Positions 1 to 5,572 of a stretch of 8,133 nt of DNA are shown in pieces (position 1 is the stretch's first letter; every line of letters begins with the position of its first letter). The DNA lies in NCBI GenBank assembly GCA_023248175.1, contig JAHFFC010000036.1, positions 1-8,133 on the forward strand. The letters run 5' to 3'. Source of the stretch: Candidatus Omnitrophota bacterium (lineage in GTDB: Bacteria; Omnitrophota; Gorgyraeia; JACOVV01). The notes beneath the pieces are model-generated. The model saw nothing but the letters and a program-made list of their open reading frames with translations. It was not told the DNA's origin and made no database searches. The translations under genes and the position numbers were made by a program.

Positions 1-61
1 CCCCCACCATCAACCCCCAACTTCTGGATCGTACTTCGACAACGGAATAAATCTTCGGCAT
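1..61 (-). CDS. Possible start of a leftward gene, product unknown (partial)
   Basis: An open frame starts at an ATG at 61 on the minus strand and stays open to the left edge (20 codons; peptide begins MPKIYSVVEV). The start is preceded by a purine-rich tract (GGGGGAGA, about 66-73) that could act as a Shine-Dalgarno site, and further upstream by an extended -10 promoter at 100-108. That ordered set of promoter, ribosome site and start codon is the only support. The peptide is too short to assign to a family. The G-run composition near the edge (positions 1-18 on the plus strand are C-rich) could instead be the end of a dispersed repeat, so the call is tentative. Confidence 0.3.
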   Translation of the reverse strand, partial: MPKIYSVVEVRSRSWGLMVG

Positions 62-99
62 TTATCTCCCCCTTTCCCCTTTTTTTAGTAATACCTAGG

Positions 100-108
100 A
101 TTATATCA
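100..108 (-). promoter_or_regulatory. Extended -10 promoter element facing left
   Basis: On the minus strand this reads TGATATAAT: a perfect TATAAT hexamer preceded by the TGn extension. No good -35 hexamer sits 16-18 bp upstream, which extended -10 promoters do not require. Predicted transcription start is near 93, giving a leader of about 30 nt before the ATG at 61. It lies back to back with the rightward -10 at 158-163. Confidence 0.4.
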
Positions 109-157
109 TGCATTGGTGAAGTGTCTACAGAAAAATGATGTTTTTTCCGTTTTTCGG

Positions 158-163
158 TATAAT
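158..163 (+). promoter_or_regulatory. -10 box (TATAAT) of the HAD/flavin reductase operon
   Basis: A perfect TATAAT hexamer ends 6 nt before the GTG at 170. A start of transcription about 7 nt downstream of the hexamer would fall on or next to that GTG, so the mRNA would be leaderless or nearly so. This agrees with the absence of any Shine-Dalgarno sequence there. The best -35 candidate (ATGATG, 135-140, 17 bp spacer) matches TTGACA at only 3 of 6 positions, so the promoter call rests on the -10 and its position. Confidence 0.4.
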
Positions 164-169
164 GGCATT

Positions 170-865
170 GTGCTCCGCGCGATCTTGATGGATTTTAACG
201 GCGTTATCCTTAATGATGAACCCTTTCATTTGAAACTTTATCAAAAAATTTTGTCCAACTACCAAATCCCCATGAGCAGTCAGCAATATTATCAGAAATA
301 TTTGGTGCTGGATGATGAAAACTGTTTCCGCCAAATTTTCAAGGATCACGGAAAACCAATCACGGAGCGTGAACTAAAACAACTCGTTCAGCAGAAAGGG
401 AAACTTTATCAGAAGGAAATGGGTGGCCGGTTCGTTTTTTTTCCGGGCGTCGCGAACTTTATTCAAAAAGCGGCCAGCCGCTATGGGATGGCGGTTGTTT
501 CCGGTGCGAGACGTTCAGAAATTAAACAGCCCCTTAAGCATATCCACTTGCTTCGCTATTTCGCGGCGATTGTCAGCGCCGAAGATGTGGTCAATGGGAA
601 ACCATATCCAGAGGGGCTTCACGTGGCCCGCGTAAAACTGAACAAATGGCTTTTCAAACACACCCGGGGGTTCACTTCGATTCGACCCGATGAATGTCTG
701 GTGATCGAAGACTCGATCGAAGGAATCGAAATGGCCCATAAGGCTGGAATGAAGTGTGTTGCCGTCACGAACACTTACCCCGCGGAAAAATTAAAGAAAG
801 CAGACATGGTTATTAAATCGTTTGCCGGTTTTTCCCCGTCAGACACCGAGAAATTATTCTCGTAA
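170..865 (+). CDS. HAD-superfamily phosphatase/phosphomutase-like protein, beta-phosphoglucomutase subgroup, with DxN motif I
   Basis: Cytosolic HAD hydrolase of about 231 residues, the usual size for the beta-PGM/phosphatase subgroup with a helical cap. Seen: motif I DFNGV with Asp8 (nucleophile) and Asn10; motif II Ser111 in VVSGA; motif III Lys144 in NGKPYPEG; motif IV Glu180-Asp181 in VIEDSIEGI. In beta-phosphoglucomutase the second motif I acidic residue (Asp10) is the general acid/base; here it is Asn, so mutase or fast phosphatase chemistry may be altered. An in-frame TTG at 113 would add 19 residues not expected before strand 1, and would overlap the leftward promoter. The GTG at 170 gives MLRAILMDF, the normal N-terminus for this group, and sits just after a TATAAT box, so it is preferred. 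The next gene starts 27 nt after the stop, so the two are probably cotranscribed. Substrate unknown; a small sugar phosphate or other phosphoester is the family expectation. Confidence 0.85.
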   Translation: MLRAILMDFNGVILNDEPFHLKLYQKILSNYQIPMSSQQYYQKYLVLDDENCFRQIFKDHGKPITERELKQLVQQKGKLYQKEMGGRFVFFPGVANFIQKAASRYGMAVVSGARRSEIKQPLKHIHLLRYFAAIVSAEDVVNGKPYPEGLHVARVKLNKWLFKHTRGFTSIRPDECLVIEDSIEGIEMAHKAGMKCVAVTNTYPAEKLKKADMVIKSFAGFSPSDTEKLFS

Positions 866-892
866 ACAAAAAAATGTAGAGGAGCTTATCCC

Positions 893-1369
893 ATGGATCC
901 CCAAGTCAAAAAACAAGCGTTACGGATGTTTACCTACGGGCTTTATGTTTTGACATGCCGTAAAGGTTCTGAAAACCACGCGGCAACGATTACCTGGGTT
1001 TCTCAAGTCTCTTTCACGCCGCCGATGATCAGCGTCTGTCTGGAAAACCAATCCATGGCTTTTTCTTTTACGAAGGAGGACAAAACTTTTGCTTTAAATA
1101 TACTGGGCAAAGGGCAGAAGGAGATCGCCGCGAAATTCTTCAAGCACCCGCAGACTGAAGCCAATAAAATCGGCGGAATTGAATTTGAAACAAAGACAAC
1201 CGGAGCCCCTTTATTGATTCCGGCGCCGGCTTTTCTGGAATGCAAGATAATCCATATGGTGCCCGCCGGCGATCACACGATTGTTGTCGCTGAAATTATC
1301 GAGGCTGGGGTTCGCAGGCAAGAAGAATCTTTAGTCCTCGCTACCACTGGCTGGTCTTACGGCGGCTAG
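893..1369 (+). CDS. Flavin reductase-domain (flavoredoxin-like, FMN-binding) protein
   Basis: 158-residue protein matching the flavin reductase-like/flavoredoxin domain over its whole length. Seen: N-terminal ALRMFTYGLYVLT, the flavin-binding TWVSQVSFTPPMISV segment (about residues 34-48), ALNILGKGQKEIAAKFF (about 66-82), GAPLL and AFLECKI, the GDH motif near residue 126 and the C-terminal GWSYGG. The family binds FMN and moves electrons between NAD(P)H or small redox proteins and a partner; which partner is used cannot be told from the sequence. No signal peptide or membrane segment, so cytosolic. A good Shine-Dalgarno site (AGAGGAG, 878-884) sits 8 nt before the ATG. It follows the HAD gene by 27 nt, probably as the second gene of an operon. 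Its last 29 bases overlap the 3' end of the leftward transferase gene, leaving no room for a terminator between them. Confidence 0.9.
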   Translation: MDPQVKKQALRMFTYGLYVLTCRKGSENHAATITWVSQVSFTPPMISVCLENQSMAFSFTKEDKTFALNILGKGQKEIAAKFFKHPQTEANKIGGIEFETKTTGAPLLIPAPAFLECKIIHMVPAGDHTIVVAEIIEAGVRRQEESLVLATTGWSYGG

Positions 1370-3146
1370 AGAGTCCTGCTAATAATTCAAAAAACCTCTC
1401 TTTTGCTCTGCCATCGGTCTTAAAAGTATAGTCCTCCACGAACTTTTTTTGGGACTCTAACATTTCTTTGACTTTCTCTCCTCCTCGGAGCAATTCTTCG
1501 ATCGCTGCCGTCATTTCTTCCTCTCGATAAACTCCGAGCGCAGAGCCGGTACTCACGTAAGGAACCGTATCAGGATATCCCGTAAGATTGACTACTAGTA
1601 CTGGTTTTCCGAGGACCATCGCCGACAATCCAACCGTCGAATTATAAGTGATTACAGCATCGCTTGACGCCAAAAGAGAAAAAAGCTCTATTTCTTTTAC
1701 GATCCTAACCCTGCTTTTTTGGGTGAAGTTTCGCGCCAAGTAACGGATGGGGCGTTCATTTTCAAAGGGGTGAATTTTCACGACCAACTGGGCGTTTGGG
1801 ATTTGTTGTAACGCTTTTACCATGGCGGATACCATCTGTATTTGCTCATCCTCGGTTTTCCTTGAAGAAAAGGGATGAGCCCTTTGAGAAGCCAGGACAA
1901 GAATCGGAAAATCCGGATCCAGCGCCAGCTGCCGGCATAATTCTTTCCTTCTAAAAAACCCATCCCGTGAACCGGGCGCCAAGCAGTCATATTCCGGATT
2001 CCCGGTAATGATACATTCCGAGTGGAAACGTTTCTGTTCCTGTAAATACCGGCAACCAAACAACCCCCAAACCGCGCTCACATCGCATTGGATCTTCCTA
2101 TCGGGTATCGGAATAGCGAAAACTCCGTGCTGAAAAACAACCGAGCGCACCGAGGTTCCCTTGGCGGCCACGACACAGCTCTTTTCAAGTTCACGAGACT
2201 CATTTCTGAGTACTACCCCCCAAGAGAACAGTTGTTTTGCCTTGTTCTGAACTCGTCGGATATTGGATTGGATCCGAGGAAAATCAAACAGAAAAATAGC
2301 GCGCATTTCATCCCGGACTGACTGATAGAAATTAATACCCCTAAATGAAAAAAATGAGCGCGATGCCGGGTCATGATCAAAACGTTTCCAAAGAACGTGG
2401 AACCGATTCCGGCTAAGACGTAAGATATCGCTTCTGTATTTGTTTCTAAGCGCAAAATATCCTTTCCCCTTTTTTAATAATCCTAACCGCACCCTCAGTC
2501 CCTTTTCCATGATGCACGGAAGAACGGTGAATTGGTTTTCAATACCCTCAAGCTGGGATAATAACTTTACGTCAATCCAAACACTGGATTGATACTGCCT
2601 TGAAAGAACAACCCACCCAAGAACCAGCGGGTCTAGAAACCGCTGCGTCAATTGATGGACTAACCAGCTTTTAATCGTTCGCTTTTCTTCCCACGATCCA
2701 AGGCTCTGTTGAGGAATATCATCACGCGACACGGAAATTCCAGTTATCTTCCCGTAAAATTCCACTACCGGCCATAGCTGGCCGGTATTATCAAAACAGA
2801 GAACCTTGCTTGGCCGGTATTTTGAGACGCATTTAGAAAATATAGCCAGATTTTTTACCCTCTTAAGCAAGAATATCTGGAGATCAAATTCGACAAATTC
2901 TCCCAAAGGAGTGATATTTTCATACCAATTCCGCGTTAAATCCCATACAGTCTTGTCAATCTCTTCAAAATCTGCTGGTTCAAGCAATGCTTCCGAAGAA
3001 ATAATTTTCAGCGGCCCTATTTGCAGTTCTTCCGGCACGTATGATCCCCAATAGACCCATTGGTATTCAGAATTGACCCAGTTATTTCTCTCCACAAAAT
3101 GATGGAAGGCATCCGTCCCTCGAATAGAGATTAGACAAAGATCCAT
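1341..3146 (-). CDS. GT-B-fold surface glycan transferase, CDP-glycerol glycerophosphotransferase/capsule synthesis-like
   Basis: 601-residue protein without signal peptide or obvious membrane helices, so cytosolic or peripheral. The C-terminal half (about 310-590) has the landmarks of CDP-glycerol glycerophosphotransferase and related capsule-synthesis GT-B enzymes: VVFQHGVF (His340), a WG turn then TGNPEYD (381-387), VLASQRAHP (417-425), VVKIHPFE (His459) and DAVITYNSTVGLSAM (496-510), the last typical of the donor-binding loop. These enzymes move polyol-phosphate or sugar units from CDP- or UDP-linked donors to surface glycans. The first about 300 residues are not recognised beyond a possible first Rossmann domain near 100-140 and make the protein longer than minimal GT-B enzymes. 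It follows the mutase-nucleotidyltransferase gene by 41 nt and ends the operon. A nucleotide-activated phosphonate or related acid as donor is inferred from context. An AGGAA site precedes the ATG inside a hairpin. Class call fairly secure; donor and acceptor unknown. Confidence 0.78.
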   Translation of the reverse strand: MDLCLISIRGTDAFHHFVERNNWVNSEYQWVYWGSYVPEELQIGPLKIISSEALLEPADFEEIDKTVWDLTRNWYENITPLGEFVEFDLQIFLLKRVKNLAIFSKCVSKYRPSKVLCFDNTGQLWPVVEFYGKITGISVSRDDIPQQSLGSWEEKRTIKSWLVHQLTQRFLDPLVLGWVVLSRQYQSSVWIDVKLLSQLEGIENQFTVLPCIMEKGLRVRLGLLKKGKGYFALRNKYRSDILRLSRNRFHVLWKRFDHDPASRSFFSFRGINFYQSVRDEMRAIFLFDFPRIQSNIRRVQNKAKQLFSWGVVLRNESRELEKSCVVAAKGTSVRSVVFQHGVFAIPIPDRKIQCDVSAVWGLFGCRYLQEQKRFHSECIITGNPEYDCLAPGSRDGFFRRKELCRQLALDPDFPILVLASQRAHPFSSRKTEDEQIQMVSAMVKALQQIPNAQLVVKIHPFENERPIRYLARNFTQKSRVRIVKEIELFSLLASSDAVITYNSTVGLSAMVLGKPVLVVNLTGYPDTVPYVSTGSALGVYREEEMTAAIEELLRGGEKVKEMLESQKKFVEDYTFKTDGRAKERFFELLAGLSSRRKTSQW

Positions 3147-3177
3147 AATTTCCTGTGATTAGATTAATCAGGAATTT
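3147..3177 (-). promoter_or_regulatory. Intercistronic hairpin overlapping the transferase gene's ribosome-binding site
   Basis: The 41-nt gap before the transferase gene contains an imperfect inverted repeat. TGATTA (3156-3161) pairs with TAATCA (3165-3170) around a 3-nt loop, and TTCC (3150-3153) pairs with GGAA (3171-3174) beyond a 2-nt bulge; two more A-T pairs are possible outside a mismatch. In the leftward mRNA the 3' arm contains AGGAA, the only Shine-Dalgarno candidate, immediately before the AUG at 3146. Folding would hide it. There is no run of U after the stem, so a rho-independent terminator is unlikely. The pairing is seen in the sequence; a regulatory effect is inference. Confidence 0.35.
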
Positions 3178-3187
3178 CTGCGGTATA

Positions 3188-4897
3188 TCAAGGGTTAAGA
3201 ATCTTTCGCGCGCGGTAATAATCTTCCAACGTGTCGATTTCTATCCAGCCTTTATAAATTTCGACCGCGGTGATGGGAAACCCATTGTCAATAATTTCCT
3301 GCATCATCCCCGCAAAAGAAGCGTGCGCGAAGTCAGTGGCGTCCTGAAAAGGGCCCTCCCGGTATTTCTTCTCTGCCTGGTGGTAAATTTCCCTCAATAT
3401 CCGGCACCCCTCCTTGGAAAAAAAGGCCATCCCGATAAACTCTCCATGGGACTGTGAAAGATCCAAATCACGGCCGACCTTCAGGACCTGGTTTTTCTCT
3501 TCCAGTTCCATGGAGGAAATAAACCGGTGGCTCTTTGGAGGTACCTGGCTCGTGACCACTAACTCCGGCTTTCCATTGGGATTTTGACTGGTTGGGCCAT
3601 GTTCAAGCCAAGAACGATCAATCACCAGACGAATATCTCCCTCCGCGCCAAGTAATTTTTCTAAAACTCCCTTTTCAAAAAGAATATCCGAGTAGAGAAA
3701 AAGCAACGGAGCATCCATTTCTTTTTCTGCCTGAAAGAAGCTCGAAAGAATGTAGTCCTGGTCATACCTTGGATGCTCATAATAGCGCACATCCGGCAGA
3801 TTAATTACCTCCGCCTTATATCCTCGAACAATGCTGATATCATTGATCTGGCAGTTTCTCAAGGTGGCGATCTGCCGTTCCAGAATGGTTTTACCGTTAA
3901 TCTCTAACATCCCCTTGGGCCGGTCATGAATTAATGGAAGGAAATTTCTTTCAAAACCCGCCGCGACAATAACAGCCTTCTGTCTTTTGGTTTCCTGGGG
4001 GAGAAACTCTTTTTCATCGGAACGTAATTCTGAAAGACCAATTAATGCATAAACCTCTTCTAAACTAGCGATCGAGTTTTCGACCGCAGACGCACTCTCT
4101 GCCTTTCGGAGAGTTTTCAATGTTTCTCGCATCGCTTTAATAGAAGCCCTCACGGCGTGATTGGCAAAAATCACCACTTTAAAACCCGCGTCCCTAAGCT
4201 CTTCCAGAGTCGTCGTATGATACGTAGTCGGGACCGCTATGAGGGGGCAAGGATTTTCCCAGGAAGAGGCGAAAGTTTTGACTTCGTCCGCTGAATCCGA
4301 TTTGGAGTGAATCAGAATGGCATCCGCACCCGCTTTGGCATAAGCGGTTGCCCGTCTTAATGCCTCTTCTAATCCCCATCCCGCGATGAGCGCTTCCGTC
4401 CTGGCAATTATTAGAAAATTAGGGTCTTTTTGGGCTTTTTTAGCCGCGCGGATCTTGCCGATATGTTCTTCAGTGGTTACCATTTCCCTGCGGACACCGG
4501 AATAAAAACTGCATCGTTTAGGGAAAACGCTATCTTCAATGCAAATAGCGGCGATCCCCGCTTTTTCGTACTCATTCACTGCCCGGATAACGTTGATCGC
4601 GTTGCCAAACCCGTTATCGCAGTCGGCAATGACCGGAATTGCCACGGCTTCGTTAATTTGATGGGCCACTTCCAGCAGTTCCGCCATGCTGAGGATATTG
4701 GCGTCGGGAACCCCGCGCAGAGTGGAGATCTCAAACCCGCTGGCCCAAACAGCATCAAATCTAGCTTCCTGAACTAGTTTCGCGCTCAACGCGCTGTGCG
4801 CCCCGGCAACAGCGACTACATCCTTTTCCAGCAACAAAGACCTTAGCTGATTCGCTTTAGCCTTAGCCTTCGTCGGATAAGAAGCTAATTCTGGCAT
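3188..4897 (-). CDS. PEP mutase-like / nucleotidyltransferase fusion protein (phosphonate-type activated precursor synthesis)
   Basis: 569-residue bifunctional cytosolic enzyme. Residues about 15-290 form an isocitrate lyase/PEP mutase barrel: WASG (51-54), Asp65 in RGVPD, Asp92/Asp94 in ADCDNGFGN, Glu121-Asp122, Lys127, Ser130, Arg166 in IIARTE, His197 in ILIHSK and FANHAVRASI (244-253). These align with PEP mutase catalytic residues at a constant offset of 7, with no gap. PEP mutase converts PEP to phosphonopyruvate, the entry to phosphonates. Two signature positions differ: the usual EDKx5NS is EDSx5CS here, with Cys129 replacing Asn. Residues about 307-569 are a sugar-nucleotide-type nucleotidyltransferase, the domain often fused to PEP mutases and related to aminoethylphosphonate cytidylyltransferases: AAG (312-314), RPKGML (326-331), YSD (402-404) and WIEIDTLED (551-559); the GxGxR loop is degenerate (FERNF). 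The gene follows the methyltransferase by 5 nt, and its AGAAGGA site spans that gene's stop codon, so translation is probably coupled. Fusion and families are secure; the exact product is not. Confidence 0.88.
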   Translation of the reverse strand: MPELASYPTKAKAKANQLRSLLLEKDVVAVAGAHSALSAKLVQEARFDAVWASGFEISTLRGVPDANILSMAELLEVAHQINEAVAIPVIADCDNGFGNAINVIRAVNEYEKAGIAAICIEDSVFPKRCSFYSGVRREMVTTEEHIGKIRAAKKAQKDPNFLIIARTEALIAGWGLEEALRRATAYAKAGADAILIHSKSDSADEVKTFASSWENPCPLIAVPTTYHTTTLEELRDAGFKVVIFANHAVRASIKAMRETLKTLRKAESASAVENSIASLEEVYALIGLSELRSDEKEFLPQETKRQKAVIVAAGFERNFLPLIHDRPKGMLEINGKTILERQIATLRNCQINDISIVRGYKAEVINLPDVRYYEHPRYDQDYILSSFFQAEKEMDAPLLFLYSDILFEKGVLEKLLGAEGDIRLVIDRSWLEHGPTSQNPNGKPELVVTSQVPPKSHRFISSMELEEKNQVLKVGRDLDLSQSHGEFIGMAFFSKEGCRILREIYHQAEKKYREGPFQDATDFAHASFAGMMQEIIDNGFPITAVEIYKGWIEIDTLEDYYRARKILNP

Positions 4898-4902
4898 TTC
4901 TT

Positions 4903-5517
4903 TTATCCTTCTATTTTAACAATCTTTTTCCCCGCAATGACCCTGACCACAACAGGATCCTGCCCGTTAAAAACCGCCATGCCATTGCCTTCCTTAAAAT
5001 AGGCGATGTAAAAACCAATCTCCTTCAACTGTTTTAGTAACTCAGCTCTCTCCACTGGACGACGATAATGGTCCGCTACAAAAGAATCATCATTGGTGGA
5101 CCTGGCATCTATCATCAAAAGCCCTCCGGGATAGAGGCTCTCGTACGCCCATTCTATTAAGCTATCAGCAAGTTCTCTTTCTATCGCGTGAAGCAGAAAC
5201 CTAGCATAGACACCGTCAAACTTTTGGTCTCTCTTGGCGAAAAAAACGTCAAGGTCTTCCTGGATGAAGACAGGATTGCCTTCGCTGGGAGGTTTTACGG
5301 CCCGGTCGACTCCATAGACTTGGTGGCGCTCGGCAAGGAAATAAGCATCCCTCCCATTGCCCGATCCTAATTCAATGATCTTTGAATGATGGGTTAGCCT
5401 TCCTAAGCAAAACCGCGCGAAATCAGAGGGTTCCAGCGTGAAAGGGTTTTTATAAAATTCTTCCCAGTAAGTTTCATTCTTGGCGCAAGTCTCGTTAAAA
5501 ATGACGGGATTCCTCAT
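4903..5517 (-). CDS. Class I SAM-dependent methyltransferase (TehB/TPMT-like)
   Basis: 204-residue Rossmann-fold methyltransferase, cytosolic. Motif I is IIELGSGNGRDAYF (47-60), the post-I acidic residue that binds the SAM ribose is Asp71 in VYGVD, and YARFLLHAI (104-112) plus PGGLLMIDARS (130-140) match motifs II-III of small class I enzymes; the whole is the common size of TehB/TPMT-like proteins. The N-terminal region with YWEEFYKNPF and PSDFARF (about 17-36) resembles a subgroup that I associate with surface-glycan and phosphonate loci. It overlaps in function, if context is a guide, with the fusion gene 5 nt downstream, whose ribosome site spans this gene's stop codon. A possible substrate is the phosphonate-like acid or its nucleotide or glycan conjugate; phosphonate O-methyltransferases of similar size exist (DhpI), but no sequence evidence here distinguishes that from other O- or N-methylation. 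Confidence 0.83.
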   Translation of the reverse strand: MRNPVIFNETCAKNETYWEEFYKNPFTLEPSDFARFCLGRLTHHSKIIELGSGNGRDAYFLAERHQVYGVDRAVKPPSEGNPVFIQEDLDVFFAKRDQKFDGVYARFLLHAIERELADSLIEWAYESLYPGGLLMIDARSTNDDSFVADHYRRPVERAELLKQLKEIGFYIAYFKEGNGMAVFNGQDPVVVRVIAGKKIVKIEG

Positions 5518-5531
5518 AGCTGCGTTGCCTT

Positions 5532-5537
5532 ATTATA
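5532..5537 (-). promoter_or_regulatory. Possible internal -10 box (TATAAT) before the methyltransferase gene
   Basis: On the minus strand this is a perfect TATAAT inside the 55-nt gap between flippase and methyltransferase genes, ending 14 nt before the ATG at 5517. A start near 5525 would give a leader of about 8 nt. No convincing -35 hexamer lies at 16-18 bp spacing and there is no TGn extension, so it may be chance in an AT-rich gap. If real, it would let the last three genes be expressed without the flippase. Confidence 0.28.
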
Positions 5538-5572
5538 ACGATTCCCCTGAAAAGTTCCATATCTTTCTCCGA

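Noticed and set aside
113..169. Upstream TTG start for the HAD gene, adding 19 residues
   Set aside because: No ribosome site precedes it, the extra residues do not fit the family's N-terminus, and it would lie upstream of the TATAAT box at 158-163. The GTG at 170 gives the standard start just before strand 1.
3147..3187. Intercistronic stem-loop as a terminator of the operon before the transferase gene
   Set aside because: No U-run follows the stem in the direction of transcription, and the transferase has its ribosome site directly attached, favouring readthrough.
3155..3457. 100-codon rightward open frame antisense to the end of the fusion gene
   Set aside because: It overlaps the conserved C-terminal EID region on the other strand and shows no recognisable protein features.
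4430..4777. 115-codon rightward open frame inside the mutase fusion gene
   Set aside because: It is fully antisense to conserved catalytic coding sequence, has no family resemblance and no ribosome site, so it is a coding shadow.
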